Shown: positions 33,102 to 40,903 of the stretch, piece after piece
How positions within the stretch are numbered: position 1 is the stretch's first letter
How the letters are laid out: each line of letters starts with the position of its first letter
Notes under the pieces: generated by a model
The model's database searches: none
The model's input: only the letters and a program-made list of their open reading frames with translations
Told to the model about the DNA's origin: nothing
Position numbers and translations under genes: made by a program
DNA from: Xylophilus sp. GOD-11R
Lineage (GTDB): Bacteria > Pseudomonadota > Gammaproteobacteria > Burkholderiales > Burkholderiaceae_C
Assembly: GCF_033546935.1 (NCBI RefSeq)
Contig: NZ_CP137854.1
Span: 4,340,001 to 4,404,000, forward strand
Direction: 5' to 3'
Length of the DNA: 64,000 bases

Positions 33102-34649
33102 TCAGTGGCCCCAGAGGTAGACCGCCACCAGCGTGGCCACCACCAGGCCGGTGATCACCGGCACCAGCAGCGCACGCACCGCCGACAACACCGGCACCCG
33201 GGCGAAGCCGGCCACCGCGATCAGCGACGACCAGGCGACGAGCGTGCCGCCGCCGGTCCACACCGCGCCCATCTGGCCGATGGCAGCCAGCGTGGCCGCG
33301 TCCATGCCGGCAGCCGGTGCCAGCGCGCCGGAGAGCGAGCCGGTCAGCGGCAGGCCGGCGAAGCCGGAGCCGTCGATGCCGGTGATCATGCCGACGATGA
33401 GAATGCCGAAAGCCACGAACAGATGGCTGTGCGGAATCAGGTGCTCGGCCGACTGGATGAGTTCGAACAGCAGGTGCGGCGGCGTCGCGCCCTGGGCGAT
33501 GTTGAGGATGGGGCCTGCGGTCTCGCCCGCACCGATGAAGAAGAAGCCGGCGATCGGCAGCACCGAGCCCATGGCCTTGAAGGCGAAGACGAAACCGCTG
33601 GTGATGTGGTCGGCGCTGACGTCGAGCATCTTGCGCGGGCCTTCGGCGGCCAGCGAGGCCAGGATCATCAGCAGCGCGGCCATGCCGCCCACCAGCGTGG
33701 CGGCCTCGCCGCCGCGCAGCGGTGGCAGCGAGGGCATGAGCTTGGGCGCGACCATGGTGACGATCACCGCCAGGAAGGCCAGCGGCGTCAGCACCGCGAA
33801 CAATTTGGACCAGCCGATGCGCCGGCGCGAGGTGGCCGAGAGTTCGCCGTCGATCGCCTTGTCGCTCAGGAAAGGCTCGCGGCCGTCGGTGCCGCGCGCG
33901 AGCTCGGCCTTGTCGAAGGTGCCGGCTTCTTCCAGGCGCGCGGTCTCGCTGCCCGTCGTCTGCGCCTGCCACTCCACCAGCAGCGCATTGCTTGCCGGCC
34001 GGATCTGCTTGCGCAGCCGCAGGTAGGCCAGCACCAGCGCGATGCCACCGACGATCAGCGACAGCACCAGCGCCCGGTCGGCGACCACCGCCGCGCTGAC
34101 GGCGGCGCCCGCGGCCTTGGCGCTGATGCCGGGCGCCACGCCGATCACGTAGTCCGACGACAGCGCCATGCCCTGGCCGGCGATGGCGATGGCCACCGCG
34201 CCCATCAGCGGCGGCAGGCCTGCGGCGATGGCCGCGGGCAGCAACACCGCCGAGACCAGCGGCACCGCCGGCGTCGGCCAGAAGAACAGCGAGATGAAAT
34301 AGGTGATGGCCGCCAGGATGAAATAGGCGCTGTGGCCGTTCTTCATCACCGCGCGGAAGGGCTCGACCATGCGGATGTCCGAGCGCAGCTCCTTCAACGA
34401 GTTGAGCAGCGCGGTCATCAGCGCGATCACCAGGAAGATGTTGAAGAGTTCCTTGGCCGCGACGAAGCTCGCCGTGAAGATGCTGCCGAGCGCGGCCACC
34501 GGGCTGTGCGTCCAGGCCAGGGCGACGCAGAAGGTCGCCAGGATGGAGGGCACCACCACGTTGGCGCGGAAGATCATCGTCAACACGATGACCGCGACCC
34601 CCGCCAGATAAGTCCAGTGCGCCGCAGCGATGGAGACATGCTGATCCAT
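33102..34649 (-). CDS. IT-superfamily-like permease (GntP/CitM/DctM-type)
   Basis: 515 aa with 11-12 hydrophobic helices and a cytoplasmic loop (about residues 215-275, rich in charged residues). Conserved-looking membrane blocks include FFWPTPAVPLVSAVLLPAAIAAG, GQGMALSSDYVIGVAPG and IGQMGAVWTGGGTLVAWSS, and the half-repeat layout of ion-transporter-superfamily carriers for organic anions. The substrate is not deducible. The promoter carries two copies of the GntR-type palindrome and the GGT-like gene follows 2 nt downstream, so uptake is probably coupled to that enzyme. A CAGGAGTTCC ribosome site precedes ATG 34649. Confidence 0.75.
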   Translation of the reverse strand: MDQHVSIAAAHWTYLAGVAVIVLTMIFRANVVVPSILATFCVALAWTHSPVAALGSIFTASFVAAKELFNIFLVIALMTALLNSLKELRSDIRMVEPFRAVMKNGHSAYFILAAITYFISLFFWPTPAVPLVSAVLLPAAIAAGLPPLMGAVAIAIAGQGMALSSDYVIGVAPGISAKAAGAAVSAAVVADRALVLSLIVGGIALVLAYLRLRKQIRPASNALLVEWQAQTTGSETARLEEAGTFDKAELARGTDGREPFLSDKAIDGELSATSRRRIGWSKLFAVLTPLAFLAVIVTMVAPKLMPSLPPLRGGEAATLVGGMAALLMILASLAAEGPRKMLDVSADHITSGFVFAFKAMGSVLPIAGFFFIGAGETAGPILNIAQGATPPHLLFELIQSAEHLIPHSHLFVAFGILIVGMITGIDGSGFAGLPLTGSLSGALAPAAGMDAATLAAIGQMGAVWTGGGTLVAWSSLIAVAGFARVPVLSAVRALLVPVITGLVVATLVAVYLWGH

Positions 34650-34702
34650 GAAGAAGGAACTCCTGTTGGCAAACCGTGGAAGAGATGCAAAACGGCCAAT
34701 CG

Positions 34703-34715
34703 GTATACTGTATGC
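34703..34715. promoter_or_regulatory. GntR-type operator, copy A
   Basis: GTATACTGTATGC, consensus GNATACWGTATNC. It sits within a longer imperfect palindrome (34696-34722) whose outer ends are CCAAT and ATTGG. About 54 nt upstream of the permease start on the minus strand. Confidence 0.7.
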
Positions 34716-34879
34716 GTATTGGCGCTAGTTCTTCATTAGCAAGTACCCTGCCTGCTTTGGCTTCGGTGGAAAGTGATTTTTCCAGCATCTACGCCCTCTT
34801 GCAGTGCTGACTCGGAATGCGGCGCTCCGTCTTGGTGCGGATCTATCGATCGCCCATCGCCGGGTTGACCTCGGATTCG

Positions 34880-34892
34880 GTATACTAAATGA
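34880..34892. promoter_or_regulatory. GntR-type operator, copy B (degenerate)
   Basis: GTATACTAAATGA keeps the left half of the palindrome exactly (GTATACT) with a decayed right half. It lies 177 bp from copy A in the same control region; a possible auxiliary site. Confidence 0.5.
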
Positions 34893-34896
34893 CGAT

Positions 34897-34924
34897 AGGC
34901 CCGTGGCTTGGCAGCGACGGGCCT
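34897..34924 (-). terminator. hairpin terminator after the reductase operon
   Basis: Perfect 8-bp stem AGGCCCGT / ACGGGCCT with a 12-base loop, 22 nt beyond the reductase stop on the minus strand, followed by ATCGTCATTTAG. The T-tract is weak. Confidence 0.55.
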
Positions 34925-34946
34925 CGTGGGGTGGAGCGATGGCTTG

Positions 34947-35948
34947 TCAGCTGGCCTGAAAGGTGAAGCTGTCCGCGTAGACGTGGTCGATGCTGGCGCC
35001 CCGCGCCAGGAATTCGCGCCGGCTCTGCTCCACCATGGCGGGTGAGCCGCAGAGGTAGATGGCGTGCTCCGACAGGTCGGGAAAATCTTCTATCGCCGCC
35101 TGTTGCACGTAGCCGCGCCGGCCTTGCCAGCCTTCGCCCGCGCGGGAAAGCACCGGCACATAGCGGAAGTCGTCGAAGCGATCGGCCCAGCCCGCCACTT
35201 CCTGGTGCAGATAGAGGTCGCGCTCGTCGCGGGCGCCCCAGTACAGCGCCACCGGCGGGCAGTCGTCCGAGTCCATCAGCGATTCGAGGATGCTCTTGAG
35301 CGGCGCCAGGCCGGTGCCGGTGGCCAGCAGCAGCAGCGGCCGGTAGTCCTCGGGGTGATGGCAGAAGGTGCCCAGCGGCAGCTCCACCTCCAGCGTGTCG
35401 CCCGCGCGCAACCCGCCCACCCGGTGGTGCGTGAAGCGGCCTTCGGGAATGCGGCGCAGATGAAAGTCCACACCCCGACCGTCCGGCCGCGAAGCCATCG
35501 AGAAGCTGCGCGGGCTGCCGTCTTCCAGGAACAGGTTGCCGTACTGGCCGGGGCGATACACCAGCTCGCCGGCTTCCGGCGGCAGATCCAGCCGCAGGTG
35601 CGTGACGCCCTCGCCCAGCGCCTGCACCGCCTGCACCGTGGCGCGGTAGCGCTGCGGTGGCGAGCATGGCGCGAGCAGGCGTTCGGGCTGCAGGGTCACA
35701 TCGGCCAGCGCATGGGCCTGGCAGGCCAGCGCGAAGCCGGCCGCGTCTTCCTCGGGGCTCAAGCCGGGCGGGAAATCTTCATAAGCGACGCGGCCGGTGG
35801 CAATGCGCACCCGGCAGGTGCCGCAGGTGCCGAAGCGGCAGTCGTGCGGCAGGCGGATGCCCGCACGCTCGGCGGCGTCGAGCAGGGTTTCGCCCTCCTC
35901 CGCATCGAAGGCGGCGGCGGGCTCGAGCATCTGGATGCGGTAGGCCAT
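34947..35948 (-). CDS. [2Fe-2S]/FAD/NAD(P)H oxygenase reductase
   Basis: 333 aa three-domain electron-transfer protein. Residues 1-90 are a plant-type ferredoxin domain with Cys37, Cys42, Cys45 (CRFGTCGTC) and Cys76 (FALACQAH). The FAD domain has PRSFSMAS, and the NAD(P) domain has LLLLATGTGLAPLKSILESL, WGARDERDLY and YLCGSPAMVEQSRREF. This is the architecture of phenol-hydroxylase/benzoate-dioxygenase reductases and AscD. It is last in the aldehyde-dehydrogenase operon and is the obvious electron source for the two ferredoxins and HDO-like oxygenase encoded divergently. ATG 35948. Confidence 0.93.
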   Translation of the reverse strand: MAYRIQMLEPAAAFDAEEGETLLDAAERAGIRLPHDCRFGTCGTCRVRIATGRVAYEDFPPGLSPEEDAAGFALACQAHALADVTLQPERLLAPCSPPQRYRATVQAVQALGEGVTHLRLDLPPEAGELVYRPGQYGNLFLEDGSPRSFSMASRPDGRGVDFHLRRIPEGRFTHHRVGGLRAGDTLEVELPLGTFCHHPEDYRPLLLLATGTGLAPLKSILESLMDSDDCPPVALYWGARDERDLYLHQEVAGWADRFDDFRYVPVLSRAGEGWQGRRGYVQQAAIEDFPDLSEHAIYLCGSPAMVEQSRREFLARGASIDHVYADSFTFQAS

Positions 35949-35977
35949 GGCGGTTCTCGTCGGCGGCGCGTGGCCCC

Positions 35978-36457
35978 TTATTTCTTGATGTCGGCCTGCA
36001 CCAGCACCTGGTGGCCCAGGGGTGCGAGCAGTTCCTGCAGCGCGGCCAGGGCGGCGACGCCGGCCGCCGTGTCCTGCTCGCCGTTGCCGCCCGACAGGCC
36101 GACCCCGCCGACGACCTGGTCGTCGATCACGATCGGGAAGCCGCCGACGAACACCGCGAACTTGCCCTCGAAGCTCCACTGGATGCCGAAGGCTTCGTTG
36201 CCCGGCAGCGCCGGGCCGTTGGGCGCGGTGTTGAACAGGTGGGTCGAGCGCTTGTGGCCGGCCGCCGTGAAGGCCTTGTTCCAGGCGATCTGCGGGCCGG
36301 TGATGCGGGCGCCGTCCATGCGGTCCATGGCGATCGGATAGCCGCCGTCGTCGCAGATGCAGATGGTTTCGAGCACGCCGATTTCCTGCGACTTGGCGAT
36401 GGCCGCGGCGATCATGTGGCGGGCTTCGGCGAGTTCGAGGCGGATGACTTTTTTCAT
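35978..36457 (-). CDS. GlcG/HbpS-family (DUF336) protein
   Basis: 159 aa, matching the GlcG/HbpS/PduO-C fold: LAEARHMIAAAIAKSQEIGV, ICICDDGGYPIAMDRMDGA, and PIVIDDQVVGGVGLSGGNGEQD. Some relatives bind heme or cobalamin-related ligands, but many accompany catabolic operons without known roles. Encoded between the aldehyde dehydrogenase (50-nt gap) and the reductase (29-nt gap) in one operon. ATG 36457. Confidence 0.88.
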   Translation of the reverse strand: MKKVIRLELAEARHMIAAAIAKSQEIGVLETICICDDGGYPIAMDRMDGARITGPQIAWNKAFTAAGHKRSTHLFNTAPNGPALPGNEAFGIQWSFEGKFAVFVGGFPIVIDDQVVGGVGLSGGNGEQDTAAGVAALAALQELLAPLGHQVLVQADIKK

Positions 36458-36507
36458 GGTGGTCAGTTCGACAAAAAGATGGAGAAAGCGGGTAGCCCGG
36501 CGCGGGC

Positions 36508-37980
36508 TCAGATGCCGCGGTAGACGGTCTTGATCTGGGTGTAGAACTCCAGGCCGCCGCGACCGGACTCGCGGAAAGTGGAGGTGCTGGAGCGCTTGAG
36601 GCCGCCGAAGGGCGCGTTCATCAGGTTGCCGGTGGTGGTTCGGTTGATCTTCACCGTGCCCGATTCGATGTCGAACGCGAACGCATGTGCGTAGCGCGGA
36701 TTGCGGGTGCAGATGGCCGCCGATAGGCCGTATTCGGTGTCGTTGGCCTGGGCGATCGCATCGGCGTAGTCGGCCACTTCGATGATCGCCAGCACCGGGC
36801 CGAAGATCTCCTCGCGGGCGATGCGCATCTGCTGCGTCACGCCACCGAACACGGCCGGCGACACGTAGTAGCCGTGCGCGAAATCGCCTTCGGTGAGGCG
36901 CTCGCCGCCGCACAGCAAGGTGGCCTCGGACTTGCCGATGTCGATGTAGTGCAGCACCGACTTCAGCTGCGCGGCGGTGGCCAGCGGGCCCAGGTCCATG
37001 CCCTTGGTCATGCCGCTGCCCACCTTCAGCGTGCGCACCTTGGCGACCAGCTTGTCGGTGAAGGCCTGCAGGACCGACGACACGACCAGGATGCGGCTCG
37101 TGCCGGTACAGGCCTGGCCGGAGAGCGACAGCCCGCCCTTCACAGCCAGGTCGACCGCCAGGTCCAGGTCGGCGTCTTCCATGACGATCAGCGGGTTCTT
37201 GCCGCCCAGCTCCATCTGGGTGCGGGTGGTGAGGCTGGCGGCGCGGTGGATCTGTTCGCCGGCCGCCGTGGAGCCGGTGAAGGAGATGGCGCGCACGGCG
37301 GGCGCGGTGGTGAGCACCGGGCCGACTTCGGACGCCCGGCCGGTGATGAAGTTGAGCACGCCCGGCGGCAGGCCACCGTGCACCAACGCCTCGGCCAGAC
37401 GCAGGCCCGACAGCGGCGCCTCCGACGAAGGCTTGAACACCACGGTATTGCCCATCACCAGCGCCGGCGCGATCTTGCGCGCGGGAATCGACACCGGAAA
37501 GTTCCAGGGCGCGATCACCGTCACCACGCCCAGCGCCTCGCGCTGGGTAAAGACCAGCATGTCCGCGTCGTCCTGCGCAAAGGTCTCGCCGGAGAAGGAC
37601 TGGCCTTCGATCGCATAAAAGCGCAGCGTCTGCGCCGAGCGCAGGAATTCGTCGCGCGCCAGCGCCAGGCCCTTGCCCTCTTCGCGGGTCAGTTCTTCGG
37701 CGAAACGGTCGACATGGGCTTCCAGGTAATCGGCCGCGGCCAGCAGCATCTTGGCCCGGCGGGTGACCGGCGTGCGGCGCCAGCCGTCGAACGCGGCCTG
37801 CGCGGCCTGCACCGCTTCTTCTGCGTCGTCCGCTGCGGAGGCCTGGAACAGGCCGACGGTCTCGCGTGCGTCGGCCGGATTCAGGCTGGCGAAGGTGGCG
37901 CCGCTGCGGCAGGGCTTCCAGGCGCCGGCGATGTAGTTGGGGAAGGTGGCAGGTACGGTGGCAGGAGAGACGGTGTTCAT
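36508..37980 (-). CDS. NAD(P)-dependent aldehyde dehydrogenase
   Basis: 490 aa class ALDH. Catalytic Asn160 (APWNFPV), Glu257 (MELGGKNP) and Cys291 (SGQACTGTSR), plus the cofactor loop FTGSTAAGEQIH and the late EEIFGPVL. The sequence most resembles semialdehyde dehydrogenases (ketoglutarate-, succinate- or vanillin-type). ATG 37980 is chosen because a normal ALDH N-terminus follows; an upstream in-frame start adds 22 unlikely residues crossing an operator site. First gene of the minus-strand operon under GntR-type palindromes; it presumably oxidises the aldehyde released by the HDO-like enzyme. Confidence 0.93.
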   Translation of the reverse strand: MNTVSPATVPATFPNYIAGAWKPCRSGATFASLNPADARETVGLFQASAADDAEEAVQAAQAAFDGWRRTPVTRRAKMLLAAADYLEAHVDRFAEELTREEGKGLALARDEFLRSAQTLRFYAIEGQSFSGETFAQDDADMLVFTQREALGVVTVIAPWNFPVSIPARKIAPALVMGNTVVFKPSSEAPLSGLRLAEALVHGGLPPGVLNFITGRASEVGPVLTTAPAVRAISFTGSTAAGEQIHRAASLTTRTQMELGGKNPLIVMEDADLDLAVDLAVKGGLSLSGQACTGTSRILVVSSVLQAFTDKLVAKVRTLKVGSGMTKGMDLGPLATAAQLKSVLHYIDIGKSEATLLCGGERLTEGDFAHGYYVSPAVFGGVTQQMRIAREEIFGPVLAIIEVADYADAIAQANDTEYGLSAAICTRNPRYAHAFAFDIESGTVKINRTTTGNLMNAPFGGLKRSSTSTFRESGRGGLEFYTQIKTVYRGI

Positions 37981-38012
37981 GGCGTGCGGGCTTTTCAGAC
38001 TGGTGGCGTCAC

Positions 38013-38025
38013 GAATACTGTATAC
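38013..38025. promoter_or_regulatory. GntR-type operator, copy C
   Basis: GAATACTGTATAC, an exact fit to GNATACWGTATNC. Positioned 33 nt upstream of the aldehyde dehydrogenase start in the divergent promoter region. Confidence 0.7.
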
Positions 38026-38082
38026 CAAATAGCACGATTTACTCAAGCAATGCCGCGAAATGCTTGCGTATCTGAGATTACG

Positions 38083-38095
38083 GTATACAGTATGC
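38083..38095. promoter_or_regulatory. GntR-type operator, copy D
   Basis: GTATACAGTATGC, an exact fit to the consensus and identical to copy A except the central base. It overlaps a likely -10 element and lies 69 nt before the HDO-like gene, 58 bp from copy C, so each divergent operon has its own site. Confidence 0.7.
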
Positions 38096-38164
38096 CCATG
38101 GATGGGGTATCCAACGCCATCCTGAGTCGTTCACCACCACCCCTCTCTCGTGCAGGAGCCCGCC

Positions 38165-38896
38165 ATGTCCGAACTGATGTCCCGCGACGAATTCCGTACT
38201 GCTCTCGAAAATGCCATCAAGGGCAAGAGCGCCAACAAGTCCCCGTTCAGCCTGGCCTGGGCCGGCGGCACCCTGAGCCGCGCGCAGCTCGCACGCTGGG
38301 CCGAGAACCATTTCCACTACGTCGGCCCGTTCGCCGACTACCTGGGCTATGTCTACGCCCGCATGCCGGCGCAGCACGTCGAGGCCAAGGACTTCCTGCT
38401 GGCCAACATGTACGAAGAGGAAATCGGCGGTGATCGCCACACCGATCTGCTGATCCGCTTCGCCGAAGCCTGCGGCACCACCCGCGAACGCGTGACCGAC
38501 GAAGACAACATGTCGCCCACCACCCGCGCCCTGCAGGCCTGGTGCTATGCGGTCGCCATGCGCGAAGACCCGGTGGTGGCGGTCGCCGGCCTGGTGGTCG
38601 GCCTGGAATCGCAAGTGCCTTCCATTTATCGCAAGCAGACGCCCACGCTGCGCGAGAAGTACGGCTTTTCCGACGAGGAAGTCGAGTTCTTCGACCTGCA
38701 CATCGTCTCCGACGAAATCCACGGCGAGCGCGGCTACCAGATCGTGCTGGAGCTGGCCAACACGCCCGAGCTGCAGCAGCGCTGCCTGAAGATCTGCGAA
38801 GTCGGCGCCCAGATGCGCCTGCTCTACACCACCGCGCTCTACAACGACTACGTGGCGGTGCAGCCGGAAGAAGCGGCCGAAGCCGTCGCGGCCTGA
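38165..38896 (+). CDS. heme-oxygenase-like diiron oxidase (HDO; TenA/PqqC-like)
   Basis: 243 aa all-helical TenA/PqqC-like protein. It carries all six ligands of HDO diiron enzymes at CADD-like spacing: Glu85 and His92 (EEEIGGDRH), Glu148 (GLESQVP), then His179, Asp183 and His186 (DLHIVSDEIHGERG). CADD has Glu81/His88, Glu142 and His174/Asp178/His181, so intervals of 7, 4 and 3 are reproduced. HDOs (UndA, BesC, SznF) oxidise amines, amino acids or fatty acids with O2. ATG 38165 follows CAGGAG; GTG 38150 is less likely. The neighbouring ferredoxins and reductase would supply electrons. Thiaminase activity is unlikely given these ligands and context. Confidence 0.82.
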   Translation: MSELMSRDEFRTALENAIKGKSANKSPFSLAWAGGTLSRAQLARWAENHFHYVGPFADYLGYVYARMPAQHVEAKDFLLANMYEEEIGGDRHTDLLIRFAEACGTTRERVTDEDNMSPTTRALQAWCYAVAMREDPVVAVAGLVVGLESQVPSIYRKQTPTLREKYGFSDEEVEFFDLHIVSDEIHGERGYQIVLELANTPELQQRCLKICEVGAQMRLLYTTALYNDYVAVQPEEAAEAVAA

Positions 38897-38924
38897 TCGC
38901 GTCCATCGCCCGAGAGCCCGGCCC

Positions 38925-39230
38925 ATGCCCCAAGTCGTATTCCACAAGAACGGCCAGACCTTCACCGACGAGGTGAAGGACAACACCAACCTGGTGGTGC
39001 GGGCCGGCATCAAGCAGTTTCCGTTTCCGCATCTCAAGTACCAGTGCGGCATGGGCAAGTGCGCCACCTGCGCCTGCGAAGTGCTGGCGGGCGGCGACCA
39101 GCTGCCGCCGCCCAACTGGAAGGAAAAGAAGCAGCTCGGCGACCGCCTGGATGCCGGCTGGCGCCTGGCCTGCCAGCTCTGGCTGGAACACGACATCGAG
39201 CTGCGCCAGGACGACCCCGTCGGCGCCTGA
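38925..39230 (+). CDS. [2Fe-2S] ferredoxin 1
   Basis: 101 aa plant-type ferredoxin with Cys41, Cys46, Cys49 (QCGMGKCATCAC) and Cys83 (RLACQLWL); an extra Cys51 follows the third ligand. It lies 28 nt after the HDO gene in the same operon. Longer and more basic in the middle (PPPNWKEKKQLGDRLDAG) than the second ferredoxin, so the two probably have different partners. It likely carries electrons from the FAD reductase to the oxygenase. Confidence 0.92.
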   Translation: MPQVVFHKNGQTFTDEVKDNTNLVVRAGIKQFPFPHLKYQCGMGKCATCACEVLAGGDQLPPPNWKEKKQLGDRLDAGWRLACQLWLEHDIELRQDDPVGA

Positions 39231-39242
39231 ATCGCCCACACC

Positions 39243-39545
39243 ATGTTCCTGATCCTCACCAGCAAGCCGGGGCTCTTCCGCACCGAGATGGGCGACGGCC
39301 TCGCCGCCGTCGAATCCTACGACTACCTGTTCTGCGAACGGGTGAAGGCGCATTTCGTCATCGCCGAACTCGTCGGTGAACTGTCCCGCACCCGGGTGCG
39401 GGTGGTCGACGAATCCGGCGAGCCCAGCGTCAATTCGGTGCCGGCCAAGTTCCTGGAGAAGTTCGACTCCATCGCCGCCGCCCGCCAGGAACTGCAGCAC
39501 CTCTGCGCCTTCGGCAGCCAGGACACGGCGCTGGTCCGCACCTGA
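39243..39545 (+). CDS. conserved-looking 100-aa protein of unknown function
   Basis: I do not recognise this family with confidence. 100 aa, soluble, mixed alpha/beta by pattern: MFLILTSKPGLFRTEMGDG, YDYLFCERVKAHFVIAEL, TRVRVVDESGEPSVNSVPAKF and LEKFDSIAAARQELQHL. A single Cys in YLFCE and an aromatic-rich core are visible; there is no metal or nucleotide motif. The 12-nt gap after ferredoxin 1 and 36-nt gap before ferredoxin 2 place it firmly inside the operon. A small effector or assembly subunit of the oxygenase is a reasonable inference. Confidence 0.8.
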   Translation: MFLILTSKPGLFRTEMGDGLAAVESYDYLFCERVKAHFVIAELVGELSRTRVRVVDESGEPSVNSVPAKFLEKFDSIAAARQELQHLCAFGSQDTALVRT

Positions 39546-39581
39546 TTCACCTCTCTCTTCCTTTTTGCCGAAGCGCCTGCC

Positions 39582-39872
39582 ATGGCCCAGATCACCTTCA
39601 TCACCAACAACGACCAGGTCGTGCAGGCCCCCGACAACAGCAGCCTGCTGCGCGTGGCCCTGCGCGAGAAGGCGGGCATTCCGTTCAAGTGCGGCGGTGG
39701 CCTGTGCGGCACCTGCAAGTGCCGCATCGAGCAGGGCCGCGAGAACATGGACGCGATCAAGCCCAAGGAACGCAAACACCTGAAAGACGAAGACTTCGCC
39801 GCCGGCTACCGCATGGCCTGCCAGGCCTTCGTGGTCAGCGGCGAGATCGCCGTCTCCTGGGACAAGAAGTAG
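39582..39872 (+). CDS. [2Fe-2S] ferredoxin 2
   Basis: 96 aa ferredoxin with Cys37, Cys42, Cys45 (KCGGGLCGTCKC) and Cys80 (YRMACQAFV). Lys-rich segment at 55-68 (MDAIKPKERKHLKDED). Only about one third resembles ferredoxin 1, so it is not a fresh duplicate. Encoded 9 nt before the ornithine-cyclodeaminase-family gene. Confidence 0.92.
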   Translation: MAQITFITNNDQVVQAPDNSSLLRVALREKAGIPFKCGGGLCGTCKCRIEQGRENMDAIKPKERKHLKDEDFAAGYRMACQAFVVSGEIAVSWDKK

Positions 39873-39882
39873 CAGGCCCGCC

Positions 39883-40803
39883 ATGCACCACGTCACCGAC
39901 GCGATGATCGACGCGGCCGTCACCCCGGCCGACGCCCAGGCCGTGCTGCGCGATGCGCTGCAGCGGCTGGGCCAGGGTGAAGCCGCGATGCAGGAGCGCA
40001 TCCGCACCGAAGCCGGCGGCGTCAAGCTGTCCACGCTGGGCGCGGTGATTCCCGGCCAACACGTCGCCGGCGCCAAGGTCTACACCACCATCGCCGGGCA
40101 GTTCAATTTCGTGATCCTGCTGTTCTCCACCGAGGACGGCCGGCCGCTGGCCTCGTTCGACGCCGGCGCCATCACCCGGCTGCGCACCGCCGCCTGCTCG
40201 ACCATCGCCGCGCGCCACCTGGCCCGGCCCGACGCGCGCCACCTCGGCCTGCTGGGCTGCGGCGTGCAGGGCCAGGCGCATGCGCGGCAGCTGTCGAGCG
40301 CCTTCGGGCTGCGCCGCATCCGCGTGTTCGACCCGCATGTGGCGCCCGGCGTGCTAGCCGCGTTGCAGCAAGACTGCGGCGTCACCGTGGAGCACTGCGC
40401 CACGGCCGAAGCGGCCATCGACGGTGCCGACATCGTGGTGACCGCCTCGCGCGCCACCGAACCCCTGTTCCACGGCGACCGGCTGCCGGTCGGCTGCTTC
40501 GTCGCGGCCATCGGTTCGAGCCTGCCGCACACCCGCGAACTCGACGACACCGCCCTGCGTCGCGCCTCGCTCATCGCCATTGAATGGAAGCAGCAGACGC
40601 TGCGCGAAGCCGGCGACCTGGTGCGCGCCGCGCCCGACGCGCTGCTGCCCGAAGGCAAGGTCGTGGAGCTGGCCGACCTGGTCACCGGCCGGGTCGCCGG
40701 ACGCCAGGGCGACGACGAGATCACGCTCTACAAGTCGGTCGGCATCGGCCTGCAGGACGTGGCGCTCGCGGGCCTGGCGTGGAGCCGGCTGGCGCTGGCC
40801 TGA
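39883..40803 (+). CDS. ornithine cyclodeaminase / mu-crystallin family enzyme
   Basis: 306 aa. NAD(P)-binding family that deaminates or reduces amino acids and cyclic imines. Typical blocks: GGVKLSTLGAVIPGQ, LASFDAGAITRLRTAACSTIAARHLAR, the Rossmann loop HLGLLGCGVQGQAHARQL, IVVTASRATEPLF, FVAAIGSSLPHTREL and ITLYKSVGIGLQDVALA. Members include ornithine cyclodeaminase, ketimine reductase and tauropine-type enzymes. Its presence in the oxygenase operon is the strongest hint that the substrate or product carries an amino group. The catalytic Asp/Lys set was not mapped, so the reaction is open. Confidence 0.9.
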   Translation: MHHVTDAMIDAAVTPADAQAVLRDALQRLGQGEAAMQERIRTEAGGVKLSTLGAVIPGQHVAGAKVYTTIAGQFNFVILLFSTEDGRPLASFDAGAITRLRTAACSTIAARHLARPDARHLGLLGCGVQGQAHARQLSSAFGLRRIRVFDPHVAPGVLAALQQDCGVTVEHCATAEAAIDGADIVVTASRATEPLFHGDRLPVGCFVAAIGSSLPHTRELDDTALRRASLIAIEWKQQTLREAGDLVRAAPDALLPEGKVVELADLVTGRVAGRQGDDEITLYKSVGIGLQDVALAGLAWSRLALA

Positions 40804-40903
40804 GCCGCATCGCCGGGCGGTGGCAGAAGGCCCGGCCCCTACAATCGGGGCCCCGTTTCCCCCCCAACGCGGCCCGCATGTGCAGGCCGAACTCCAGGCG
40901 CGC

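Larger units (their letters stand above)
34650..34946. other. control region of permease-GGT operon
   Basis: 297 bp without a gene. It holds palindrome copies at 34703-34715 and 34880-34892 and the terminator hairpin of the upstream operon at 34897-34924. The permease promoter must lie here on the minus strand. No small ORF is convincing. Confidence 0.6.

Noticed and set aside
34865..34886. TTGACC and TATACT as a plus-strand promoter
   Set aside because: Spacing is only 10 bp, and no plus-strand gene follows.
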